Notes under the pieces: generated by a model
What the model saw: the letters and a program-made list of their open reading frames with translations, nothing else
Told to the model about the DNA's origin: nothing
Databases searched by the model: none
Shown: positions 17,460 through 25,152 of the stretch, piece after piece
Layout of the letters: each line of letters begins with the position of its first letter
Numbering within the stretch: position 1 is the stretch's first letter
Program-made: the position numbers and the translations under genes
Origin: Dyadobacter endophyticus
Lineage (GTDB): Bacteria; Bacteroidota; Bacteroidia; Cytophagales; Spirosomataceae
Assembly: GCF_014641595.1 (NCBI RefSeq)
Contig: NZ_BMIA01000001.1
Coordinates: 124,001-188,000, forward strand
Direction of reading: 5' to 3'
Length of the DNA stretch: 64,000 bases

Positions 17460-18083
17460 CTACAGCATTAGTTTTTTAAAATTCGAAAAAATGAAATTCT
17501 GACGGGTGTTCAGCGGCGTAATGTGATCAACATGGAGGCTTTCGACCAATCGAAAACGTTGGCTGAAAACCTCTGCAAGCGAGCTGTGATCATATTGCGT
17601 CACCGGCAATCCACTGCACTTTGCCGGTCCGGTCATCGAAAAAGTACCCAGTATGAGATTCCCCTCATTGATCGATTTCTCAACGATTCCGACATACTTT
17701 TCGATGTCCTGCTTGTCGGTTAAAAAATGAAAAGTAGCTCTGTCATGCCAAACCCGGTAGGCTCGTGATGGAATAAAGTCTAGAACGTTGCTGACAATCC
17801 AGGTCACCCGGCCGGATAACGAGCCCAGTCGGGCCTTTGCACGATTGATTGCCGTTTGTGAGATATCCAGAACGGTAATATCTGTAAAGCCCGCTTGTAA
17901 CAGGTAGTCAACCAGCATGCTTTCCCCCCCACCAATGTCAATGATGGGACCGTTTTTATCGAGTTGCAAGGCGTCTATCAAGGTCAGGGAAGTGTCTGGC
18001 CTGGGCTGAGTCCAGCTCATCTGGTCGGATTGTTTGGTTCTATATACATCCTCCCAATGTGTTTTTAATGCGTCATCTATCAT
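17460..18083 (-). CDS. Class I SAM-dependent methyltransferase
   Basis: 207 residues. 'WEDVYRTKQSDQMSW' is followed by motif I 'IIDIGGGESMLVDYLLQAG', the acidic residue of motif II in 'ITVLDISQTAINRAKARLG', and 'AYRVWHDRATFHFLT'. The pattern resembles small-molecule methyltransferases. It is packed between two half-transporter genes (3-bp gap to one and 2-bp gap to the other). In this setting the substrate may be a sulfur compound such as a thiol or hydrosulfide, but nothing in the sequence proves that. Confidence 0.83.
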   Translation of the reverse strand: MIDDALKTHWEDVYRTKQSDQMSWTQPRPDTSLTLIDALQLDKNGPIIDIGGGESMLVDYLLQAGFTDITVLDISQTAINRAKARLGSLSGRVTWIVSNVLDFIPSRAYRVWHDRATFHFLTDKQDIEKYVGIVEKSINEGNLILGTFSMTGPAKCSGLPVTQYDHSSLAEVFSQRFRLVESLHVDHITPLNTRQNFIFSNFKKLML

Positions 18084-18085
18084 AT

Positions 18086-18649
18086 TTATAAACTGAGAAT
18101 GATCGGCAATATCCAGTTAGCCATCACAAATCCTCCAATCATAAAACAGATTGTAGCTACCAAAGATGGCCATTGTAATGTGGACAGACCCATAATGGCA
18201 TGCCCGCTCGTACATCCTCCGGCGTAGCGAGCCCCAAATCCTACCAGAAAGCCTCCGCCAACCATCATGATCAGGCCGGAAGCGGTGAATAGGTTTTCCC
18301 AGCTCACAATGTCGGTGGGTACCATCGAAGAAAAGTCCGTTATACCATATACGGCGAGCTCTTTTACCAGATTTTCGTTAACCTTGATGGAAGCGGGGTT
18401 GGTCAGCAAATGTGCCGCGATCGCGCCTCCCAGAAAAATCCCCAGTACAAATACCAGGTTCCAGGTTTCTTTTTTCCATTCATATTTAAAGAACGGAATT
18501 CCGGCCGGAAGGCACGCGGCGCAGGCATGCCTCAATGAAGACGATATCCCAAATGACTTGTTGCCAAGAATCAGCAGGGCGGGCACGGTCAGGCCGATAA
18601 GTGGCCCTGCTACGTACCAGGGCCATGGTTGCTTGATTATTTCCAGCAT
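18086..18649 (-). CDS. YeeE/YedE-family transporter, N-terminal-type half
   Basis: 187 residues with helices at both ends and the family signature 'FGARYAGGCTSGHAIMGLS' containing the conserved Cys of the thiosulfate channel. It pairs with the half encoded at 16947-17456. Together they would be equivalent to one TsuA-like importer at the inner membrane. The neighbouring rhodanese gene starts 16 bp upstream on the same strand. Confidence 0.9.
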   Translation of the reverse strand: MLEIIKQPWPWYVAGPLIGLTVPALLILGNKSFGISSSLRHACAACLPAGIPFFKYEWKKETWNLVFVLGIFLGGAIAAHLLTNPASIKVNENLVKELAVYGITDFSSMVPTDIVSWENLFTASGLIMMVGGGFLVGFGARYAGGCTSGHAIMGLSTLQWPSLVATICFMIGGFVMANWILPIILSL

Positions 18650-18665
18650 GTCAGTGTTTCGTAGT

Positions 18666-18971
18666 TTAGATTTTCTGTTTGAGGCTATCCCATGAGCCTC
18701 CGTTGTAGGCGTCTACGCCGGCAGATCTCAACATGCTTTCGGCCATGCCGCTCCTTGCGCCACTCCGGCAGCATGTAATTACTGGTTTGCCTTTTTTGAG
18801 CAGCATCTCCGCCTTTGCATTGATCTGATCCAGGGGAATGTTGATGCTCCCCGGAATATGCCCTGCTGTGAACTCCTGAGCAGAGCGAACATCTACAACA
18901 AGCGCCCCTTGCTGAACAAGGGTTTTGTAATCCAAACTTTTTGATCCGAATAATGATGATAAGATTCCCAT
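18666..18971 (-). CDS. Single-domain rhodanese sulfurtransferase
   Basis: 101 residues with an N-terminal 'MGILSSLFGSKSLDYKTL' and a rhodanese fold: 'GALVVDVRSAQEFTAGHIPG', then the catalytic loop 'CCRSGARSGM', whose CRSGARS carries the persulfidated Cys. It transfers sulfane sulfur, probably taking thiosulfate or persulfide from the adjacent transporter. There is a 4-bp gap to the YgaP-like gene. Confidence 0.92.
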   Translation of the reverse strand: MGILSSLFGSKSLDYKTLVQQGALVVDVRSAQEFTAGHIPGSINIPLDQINAKAEMLLKKGKPVITCCRSGARSGMAESMLRSAGVDAYNGGSWDSLKQKI

Positions 18972-18975
18972 AAGT

Positions 18976-19182
18976 TTACTTTTTTCTTTTGGTAGAGATA
19001 CCCAGCACGGAATACAATGGGCAATAATTCAACAATGAAGTCAGCAGCAGCACCGAACCGATCACAATCAGCGCGATTCCGAAAACTCCCGATGTTACTT
19101 CCATGAAGTATAGCACCAAGGCTCCAAGGAGGACTAGCACGCGGACTATTTTGTCCGCGTTTTCCAAGTTTGATTTCATCAC
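18976..19182 (-). CDS. YgaP-like membrane protein (DUF2892)
   Basis: 68 residues, two hydrophobic helices and the family ending 'LLNYCPLYSVLGIST', in which NYCPLY is diagnostic of DUF2892. In E. coli YgaP this membrane part is fused to a rhodanese; here the rhodanese is encoded separately by the next gene, 4 bp away. The start is the double Met opening (MMKSNLENADKIVRVLV). Confidence 0.88.
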   Translation of the reverse strand: MMKSNLENADKIVRVLVLLGALVLYFMEVTSGVFGIALIVIGSVLLLTSLLNYCPLYSVLGISTKRKK

Positions 19183-19292
19183 ATGGTTGGTTTAACTGGT
19201 TAAAGATTAAATTCTAGGTCAGAAACGGACGGGCGTTTCCGGAATACTGTTTTGATTCGTTTCTAATGACAGGCAGGTATCCCGGCTGGCTT

Positions 19293-20714
19293 CTACAACA
19301 TGGTACTCGGGCATACGTAATTGCTTACCGGCACAAGTCCCGATTCTTTAATGGCTTTAAAGCCTCCCTGAACGTCAATCAGATTATCGTATCCTCTTGA
19401 TTTAAGGATGGAGTTAAAAATCATCGAACGGTATCCTCCGGCGCAGTGGACCAGGTAGGTTTTATCTTTGCCGATCTCAGCCAGGCGGTCATTCAGGTAA
19501 TCCAGCGGTATATTTTCGGAGCCGATCACGTGCTCGGAAAAGTGCTCACTTGCCTTGCGTACATCAAGCACGGTCAGGGAAGGGGCCTTTTTGAGAAGCT
19601 CTGCCATTTCGATGGCCGTTACCGATTCTATCTGATCTGTTTCCTTTCCTGCCTTTTCCCAGGCCTGAAAACCACCTTTGAGGTAGCCGATAGTGTAATC
19701 GTAGCCGACCCTTGCCAGTCTGGTTACGACCTCTTCTTCTCTGCCCTGGTCGGCAATGACCAGTATTTTCTGGTTGATATCGGGAATCATCGCGCCAACC
19801 CAGGGGGCAAAACTGCCATCAATCCCGATATTGATCGAATTGGGTATAAATCCCTGGGCAAAGACGCCGGCATCACGGGTATCGAGCAATAGCGCGTCGG
19901 TTTCATTGGCTGCGGCTTCAAAGGCATCGGGATAGAGCGCAGCGTTTCCGCGCTGGAGTACCGTATCGATGCTTTCGTACCCCTTGATGTTCATCATGAC
20001 GTTTTCGGGGAAGTATGCAGGCGGAGGCATCAGCCCGTCAGTTACTTCTTTCACAAACTCCTGCTCGGTCATATCAGCGCGTAGCGCATAATTGAACAGT
20101 TTCTGATTGCCTAGTGTATCGGTTGTCTCTTTGCTCATATTTTTACCACATGCGCTGCCTGCGCCGTGAGCCGGATAGACCATGATATCATCGGAAAGCG
20201 GCATGATCTTGTTGCGCAGTGAATGGTACAGATGCCGGGCCAGTTTATCCTGGGTAAGGTCTGCCACCACCTTTTGCGCCAGATCCGGACGGCCGACATC
20301 CCCGATAAATAGAGTGTCGCCGGTAAAAAGCCCTATATCCTTTCCATTTTCATCGGAGAGAAGAAAGCAGGTGCTCTCCATCGTATGCCCTGGAGTGTGC
20401 AGCACTTTGATTGTGGCACTACCTACTTTCAGTAGCTCACCATCCTGTGCAACATGGGCGGGGAATCCCGGCTTGGCGGTGGGGCCAAATACGATTTGCG
20501 CTCCGGTTTTTTCAGCCAAATCAATGTGGCCGGAGACAAAATCAGCATGAAAGTGCGTTTCAAGTACATACCTGATTTTTGCCCCGTCTTTTTGGGCCCG
20601 TTTGATATACGGTTCGACCTCGCGAAGGGGGTCAATTACGACTGCCTCACCGTTGCTTTCAATGTAATAGGCGCCCTGTGCCAGACAGCCTGTATAGATT
20701 TGTTCGATTCGCAT
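19293..20714 (-). CDS. Persulfide dioxygenase-rhodanese fusion (CstB-like)
   Basis: 473 residues from ATG 20714 (MRIEQIYTGCLAQG). An upstream in-frame start at 20792 would run over the operator. The N-terminal metallo-beta-lactamase domain has 'THFHADFVSGH', 'HTPGHT' and 'TGDTLFIGDVGRPDL', the mononuclear-iron persulfide dioxygenase signature. Two rhodanese-like domains follow. The first (about 280-365) lacks the active Cys ('VIADQGREEEVV'). The second (about 375-465) has 'LVHCAGGYRSM'. This dioxygenase / pseudo-rhodanese / rhodanese order is that of CstB, which oxidises persulfide and forms thiosulfate. That product would suit the TsdA-like cytochrome. Confidence 0.92.
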   Translation of the reverse strand: MRIEQIYTGCLAQGAYYIESNGEAVVIDPLREVEPYIKRAQKDGAKIRYVLETHFHADFVSGHIDLAEKTGAQIVFGPTAKPGFPAHVAQDGELLKVGSATIKVLHTPGHTMESTCFLLSDENGKDIGLFTGDTLFIGDVGRPDLAQKVVADLTQDKLARHLYHSLRNKIMPLSDDIMVYPAHGAGSACGKNMSKETTDTLGNQKLFNYALRADMTEQEFVKEVTDGLMPPPAYFPENVMMNIKGYESIDTVLQRGNAALYPDAFEAAANETDALLLDTRDAGVFAQGFIPNSINIGIDGSFAPWVGAMIPDINQKILVIADQGREEEVVTRLARVGYDYTIGYLKGGFQAWEKAGKETDQIESVTAIEMAELLKKAPSLTVLDVRKASEHFSEHVIGSENIPLDYLNDRLAEIGKDKTYLVHCAGGYRSMIFNSILKSRGYDNLIDVQGGFKAIKESGLVPVSNYVCPSTML

Positions 20715-20748
20715 AGCTTTCCTTGTTTGTTTTTCTAAAAGAATGATA

Positions 20749-20793
20749 CAAATTTCGGAATGGGAGGCGAGCCCGTCAGTGATATTTGTCACG
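20749..20793 (-). promoter_or_regulatory. Crp-type operator and -7-like box of the dioxygenase promoter
   Basis: AGTGAT-ATTT-GTCACG at 20778-20793 (axis 20785.5). On the minus strand GAAATTTG (20756 to 20749) is a near -7 box, with its last G exactly 36.5 bp from the axis, as at the TauE and crp promoters. ATG 20714 follows 35 bp downstream of the box. Confidence 0.65.
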
Positions 20794-21340
20794 TAAGGGA
20801 AAATTTCCAGGCAAAATAAATTCGACGGGCCTTTTGAAAATCTGTATTTCGTAAAATGTTGCTAATCAGCTTGCTATTCGAGCGTGCTTTTAAGGTCTTT
20901 GATCGCGCTAAACTCTGTTTTGTAAGTAGACAGCGAGGTCGCAGGACGAATTGTGAGATCTTTCACCCGGAATTGCTGGGTAAGGCCCTACTTGATGGCA
21001 ACATTATCTAGCTCACCTGAGTCCTTGGGCATCTCGCAGATATGTTGCGCTGGTAATGAAGGTAATTGCAGAAAGTCGTGTTTTTCGGGTAACGGCAGAA
21101 AAGCTCGTCAAAGTATTTGCTGTGACTTTCCGTAGAAGCGATGATCGTCCAGCAGCGCCTTCCTCTCGGCTCAGTTGGGTAGCTGGCCCCCCAGTGAGAT
21201 AAATGTACCTGATCCCTCGGTGGGCCAGACTTTGATCATGTTGGCCTGGCTTCCTTTTTATATTTGCATGCTTCCGCCGCCTGCCAAAGCACGGCCAATC
21301 CGACGCTACTTTTCCCAATACAATTGAAGACGCAAATTCA
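20794..21340. pseudogene. Gene remnant with stops and a frameshift (minus strand, about 21250-20880)
   Basis: No intact gene fits between the dioxygenase and crp. On the minus strand, protein-like sequence can be followed from about 21250 ('IKVWPTEGSGTFISLGGQLP', stop, 'ERKALLDDHRFYGKSQQ'). After a one-base shift it continues as 'KYFDELFCRYPKNTTFCNYL', then another stop. The patches look like one eroded protein. The family is not recognised. Confidence 0.35.
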
Positions 21341-21994
21341 TCACGTGATTATTTTGATCGTGTTTCTGCCTAGTCGGAGCATTCCTCTTTGTTCCATCTT
21401 CTTTAACAGACGAGATACAACCTCCCTGGATGAATTCAGATCTACGGCAATTTGTTGGTGAGTGATCGGTATTTCATCATTGTTCAGGAGTCTCTGTTGG
21501 TTTTTAAGATAAAACTCCAGCCGTTCGTCCATGCTTCGAAAAGCAATACTGTCTACAACCAACAAAAGTTCTTCAAACCGGGACCGGTAAGTTTCCAACA
21601 CGAAATAGTACCAGCTTTTATAGCTTGTCATCAGCTCATCCATCAGTGCGATGGGGACGAGTATCGCTTTTGTGAGCTCTACCGCCCTGGCGGAGATCTG
21701 ACTCTGTTCTTTTTTTGTCGCGCAGATCATGGATAATGCGCATGCATTGCCGGGGCCCAGTTGATAAATAAAAAATTCGTTGCCATCCTGGTCTTCCCGG
21801 TACAGCTTTACGCCTCCTTGCACGATAAGCATGGTGGATTTAAAATATTGTCCCGGTCGCATCAACTGCTCATCACTTTCGAATTCCCGTAGGACGCTGT
21901 GTTCGGCCAGCTTCCTGGCCAGCTCCGTCTCAAATTGGCTAAAATGGGTCTGCAAAAATTCTCTTATTGCAGCCTTCTCTGTGTGTACGTTCAT
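21341..21994 (-). CDS. Crp/Fnr-family regulator of the sulfur island
   Basis: 217 residues from ATG 21994. An in-frame TTG at 22021 is possible but overlaps the -7-like box AAATTTTG. An N-terminal cyclic-nucleotide-type beta-roll ('MRPGQYFKSTMLIVQGGVKLYREDQDG') and a long dimer helix are followed by a C-terminal winged HTH ('ITHQQIAVDLNSSREVVSRLLKKMEQRGML'), whose S-R-E-V-V-S-R recognition helix is Crp/Fnr-like. There is no Fnr-type Cys cluster. It has a perfect 8-bp-arm dyad upstream of its own gene, and related dyads precede three other sulfur promoters. It is likely an activator that also controls itself. The signal is unknown. Confidence 0.9.
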   Translation of the reverse strand: MNVHTEKAAIREFLQTHFSQFETELARKLAEHSVLREFESDEQLMRPGQYFKSTMLIVQGGVKLYREDQDGNEFFIYQLGPGNACALSMICATKKEQSQISARAVELTKAILVPIALMDELMTSYKSWYYFVLETYRSRFEELLLVVDSIAFRSMDERLEFYLKNQQRLLNNDEIPITHQQIAVDLNSSREVVSRLLKKMEQRGMLRLGRNTIKIIT

Positions 21995-22018
21995 TTTCTG
22001 ACAAAATTGGGAAAGCTG

Positions 22019-22065
22019 CAAATTTACAAAATCGTCACCGCCGATATGTGACTCTGGTCACATAG
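22019..22065 (-). promoter_or_regulatory. Crp-type operator and -7-like box of the crp promoter
   Basis: TATGTGAC (22046-22053), TCTG, GTCACATA (22058-22065): a perfect 8-bp-arm dyad, the best of the four in the island. On the minus strand AAATTTTG (22026 to 22019) ends 36.5 bp from the dyad axis (22055.5). The dyad would sit near -42, consistent with direct autoregulation. Confidence 0.72.
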
Positions 22066-22169
22066 TCGCATAAAACTTCGAAGAGCGCTCGACAGATTTT
22101 TCTATCTTTGGACCGTTGTTTCAGGGGATTTTATTCGAAGGTTGAGCAGGTCTTTGTAGTAGCCAGGCG

Positions 22170-22216
22170 CTCAAGGCTTGACTCTTTGCTAGCAAAGGAG
22201 TCGAGCCCTGAGACGT
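22170..22216 (+). terminator. Long hairpin followed by a T-run
   Basis: GGCTTGACTCTTTGCT and AGCAAAGGAGTCGAGCC pair almost throughout (one bulge, one mismatch), with flanking CTCA/TGAG adding pairs; ACGTTTTT follows. As a plus-strand terminator it has no upstream plus-strand gene, since crp points away. It may close an antisense or leader transcript from the crp control region. The rest of 22066-22400 shows no gene. Confidence 0.45.
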
Positions 22217-22400
22217 TTTTCAAGTTCAGCGATAAACCGGGAACACAAATAACGAGATCGCAGGCTCGTTCGTAAACAATTCCAAACACAGGATTAATGA
22301 ACCTGGCCAAAATGTTTGGGCATCTTTGATATCATTGGTCAGCGGTGCCTTCTGTTCAGTGTCTTCTGATCAGACCAAGCTAACGGGCAGCCGGAAGCTT

Positions 22401-22795
22401 TTATTCCACAATATCGCGGATCATCTTACGCACTTCGAGGCTAGTCATGCTACTCAATCTCGGCGTCGTTTGGGTGAAAATAATGCCTGCGATTTTGTGC
22501 TTGGAATCCTGCCATGGATGTGTACCAAATAGCCCGGGACTGCTACTTTCCAATACACGGCCATTGGTATCGACTACATCGAGCCAGTTGCCGACACCGT
22601 AGCGGACCGGCCTTTGAGGCGTCGGTGAGAATGGATTGGTGGCGTATGGTGTCCCGGTGATTTCCGCGTTTTCAGTCTGGTCGCTAAGCATGACCCCGAT
22701 AGCGTTTTCACTTAGTACGCGATTGCCGTTATAGGTGCCCGGTTAACCAACATTTCCAGGAATTTCAGGTAGTCGGCAGCGGTAGTGTGCGCATT
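22401..22795 (-). pseudogene. C-terminal remnant of a beta-lactamase-like serine hydrolase
   Basis: The open frame (22691-22401) ends 'SLEVRKMIRDIVE' and contains 'RYGVGNWLDVVDTNGRVLES', 'SSPGLFGTHPWQD' and 'IAGIIFTQTT', typical of the C-terminal half of class-C beta-lactamase-fold hydrolases. Upstream, 'AADYLKFLEMLVN' and 'GTYNGNRVLSENAIGVML' belong to the same fold but lie in different frames around 22740. The N-terminal half with the SxxK motif is absent. The remnant stops at about 22795, where a LytTR gene fragment on the other strand begins. Confidence 0.65.
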
Positions 22796-23177
22796 GGGAA
22801 CTCGTAATACTATACGCCAAAATCCGCTGGCGGATAATGAGCAGGATTATATTTTTATCAAATCCGATGCCAAAACCTACAAGATAACATTGAGCGATAT
22901 CGACTATCTGGAAGCCTACAGCGAATATGTTTTTATCCACCGCAGCGCCGATCGCCTGATGTCGCTAATGCAGCTCGGAAAAATGGAAGAGATCTTGCCA
23001 GCCTCGCAGTTCATAAGGGTGCACCGTTCTTTTATCATTCAGTTTTCAAAGATCGAAGCCATTCAGGACAATTCAATATGGATCGGCAAAAAAGAGATCC
23101 CTGTAAGCAGGACGTATCGCGACGCGCTGACCGAGCGCGTTCAACAACGGAACCTTTCCGGCAAACCTGATTTATAA
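22785..23177 (+). pseudogene. LytTR DNA-binding domain, receiver domain lost
   Basis: 130 codons. From 'NEQDYIFIKSDAKTYKITLS' onward this is a complete LytTR DNA-binding domain ('DIDYLEAYSEYVFIHRSADR', 'ILPASQFIRVHRSFIIQFSKI', 'IPVSRTYRDALTERV'). Family members of this type carry an N-terminal receiver domain, which is missing. The first roughly 12 codons read over the hydrolase remnant on the opposite strand. A deletion most likely fused two halves here. A free-standing LytTR domain could still bind DNA, so some function cannot be excluded. Confidence 0.7.
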
Positions 23178-23348
23178 TGCATTCGGAAAATATCATCTGA
23201 CTTTAATATAGCCGTCAGTCATTTTTGAAAATCTATTGGTTTGTAGCAGTACCACACTCTCAGAAACGGAGATGATACTGTCGGGGAGCAGCGGTCTGCT
23301 CAGGGAAGCAACATTCTGGTAAACTGCTCAGGTATCCGGCGCTCGCGC

Positions 23349-23618
23349 TCATACCTGTTCGTTTTCTTGGTTTGCCGCGCCAAAGAGCTGCTCTAATAGC
23401 TCGTCAATCAGAAGATTGCTCTTTTTTTCAAACTCTTCTTCATTGAGAATCCCATTATTAAATGAGCGTGAAAGCTCATCCAGATCAGCCTTGATTCTGT
23501 CCAGATTTTCCTGTCTGAGTCTGGCCAGAAACTTAGCGCGACCTAGCCGGTTGGCAAAGTAAATGATCGCAGGGCAAAAAGCGCCTACCGCCAGGATAAC
23601 GAGTAAGAAAACTAACAT
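23349..23618 (-). CDS. Small membrane-anchored protein with SHOCT-like tail
   Basis: 89 residues: one N-terminal helix ('MLVFLLVILAVGAFCPAIIYF') followed by a charged coiled-coil-like part. The segment 'RSFNNGILNEEEFEKKSNLL' resembles the SHOCT pattern (short C-terminal domain, 'LxxGxIxxEEFexkKxxLL'). Function is unknown. It stands alone between the LytTR remnant and the histidine-kinase gene. Confidence 0.6.
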   Translation of the reverse strand: MLVFLLVILAVGAFCPAIIYFANRLGRAKFLARLRQENLDRIKADLDELSRSFNNGILNEEEFEKKSNLLIDELLEQLFGAANQENEQV

Positions 23619-23781
23619 CTAATTCAAGCTTCACTTAATGCACATGGTTTTCGGTATTAGGCAACCATATTAGGGCGATTTCCGGCTCAACGTTACATTT
23701 TCTCACCAAGAGTTGCCCGGTGTTTGACTCCCCGCCTGATGGTAAGCTGACGTTTTCAATGCTTTCGTTTCCCAATGCCTG

Positions 23782-25152
23782 CTAAGTCGGTATTGTACTT
23801 GCAGGAAGCCAAATGGACACAGAAGTCTGATTGGTTTTGGAAACGACTTGAAGGGTCCCCTGATGGATGTCGATGATTTTCTTTGCGATGGTTAGCCCTA
23901 ATCCAAAGCCAGGAATCTTGCCTACATTATTAGCCCGCATCATAGGCATGAAAATCTCCGAAATCTGTTTATCCGGAATCCCTATTCCTTGGTCGGTGAC
24001 AGTAATGGCCATTTGACTACCAGTTAAATCCACATCCAATGAAATAGGTTTTTTTTCTGAATACTTGCTGGCGTTGTCAAGGATATTGATCAGCACGGTC
24101 CTGAGAAGGATCGAGCTGCCCATAACGTGCGTAAGCTGACTCCTTTCTGTAAATGTATCTGATAATGCGAAATCTATCTTTTGATTGGGATGCTTTTCTC
24201 CGAAGTAAGATATCGTATCCAGGATTGTATCAACAATGTTGACATCTTGCTGCATCTTAACGGATTGCAGTCCTTCGACCTCAGCAAGCTGAAGCAGAGA
24301 ATTGGCTAAATTGATTGCGTCTTCCAGCCGCAGCAAAGCTTTTTCCATGCTGAGGCGAGTATCGGTAAGCTGTTTGTCGTATGCAATCGAAGTTTCAAGA
24401 ATCCCTTTCACTACTGTCAAAGGCGTACGGATTTCGTGCGACGCATAGGCGACAAAATGCTCCTGGCTGTCGGCGAGCACTTGCAGTCTTCCCAAAAGTT
24501 CATTGAATGAGCCAGCCAGATAAGCTGCCTCGTCAGCTTTGGAAGTGCTTTGGAGCCTAAATGAAAAATCGTTGGCAGCAGAGGGGTTCATTTGCTCTAT
24601 CAACTGATCAAAAGGGCGCATCGACCGGCGTGCAAACCAGAAACCTGCAAAAGCGACAATGACCAGTAATACGATGTTTCCTACAAACAATATGAAAAGA
24701 AGGCTGTTGGAGGCTTGCCTGCCGGGTAGGTCGTAGGCGGTCACAACCGATACATAGCGCTGCCCGCCGATGATAAATGAAAGCGCTACTCCTTCCTTAG
24801 GTTTGTTCCATGGAGGCGCATCATACGTGAACTGTACTTCTCCCTTTCGTGCCTGAGCCAGCAGTCCTTTGGTGAGCTTGTGGTCGTCTGGTCCAGAGGA
24901 CTTATAAATGACATTATTGGCTGGCCCAAGAATGGTTTCATGCTGATCTGGCAGGGTGAGGTAGCCCGAGCTGTGAAATTCGACACGGTTTTGAAAGTAC
25001 AGCTGTCCGGCTAGCGCACGCCGCTGCAACCGGTTGCGCATCAGAGACCGGCGGTAGGATTCATAGGTCTGGTAAATGAAAAGTGAAAACAGCAGTAGCA
25101 AAGATGCTACCAGTGCGGCAAACCAGATTGTAATCCGCTGCTTGATGCTCAT
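23782..25152 (-). CDS. Sensor histidine kinase (two-component)
   Basis: 456 residues. A membrane helix (about 8-28), a periplasmic sensor (about 30-155) and a second helix ('LLFILFVGNIVLLVIVAFAGF') are followed by HAMP-like sequence. The HisKA box is 'ASHEIRTPLTVVKG' with the phospho-His, and the ATPase domain shows N box 'NILDNASKYS', G1 'DQGIGIP' and G2 'GFGLGLTIAKK'. Its gene overlaps the response-regulator gene by 4 bp. The architecture and divergent RND operon suggest a CusS/CzcS-like sensor of a metal or toxic compound at the envelope. Confidence 0.93.
   Translation of the reverse strand: MSIKQRITIWFAALVASLLLLFSLFIYQTYESYRRSLMRNRLQRRALAGQLYFQNRVEFHSSGYLTLPDQHETILGPANNVIYKSSGPDDHKLTKGLLAQARKGEVQFTYDAPPWNKPKEGVALSFIIGGQRYVSVVTAYDLPGRQASNSLLFILFVGNIVLLVIVAFAGFWFARRSMRPFDQLIEQMNPSAANDFSFRLQSTSKADEAAYLAGSFNELLGRLQVLADSQEHFVAYASHEIRTPLTVVKGILETSIAYDKQLTDTRLSMEKALLRLEDAINLANSLLQLAEVEGLQSVKMQQDVNIVDTILDTISYFGEKHPNQKIDFALSDTFTERSQLTHVMGSSILLRTVLINILDNASKYSEKKPISLDVDLTGSQMAITVTDQGIGIPDKQISEIFMPMMRANNVGKIPGFGLGLTIAKKIIDIHQGTLQVVSKTNQTSVSIWLPASTIPT

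Noticed and set aside
22326..22532. Plus-strand 68-codon ORF over the hydrolase remnant
   Set aside because: It is the antisense shadow of the serine hydrolase fragment, whose residues match a known fold.
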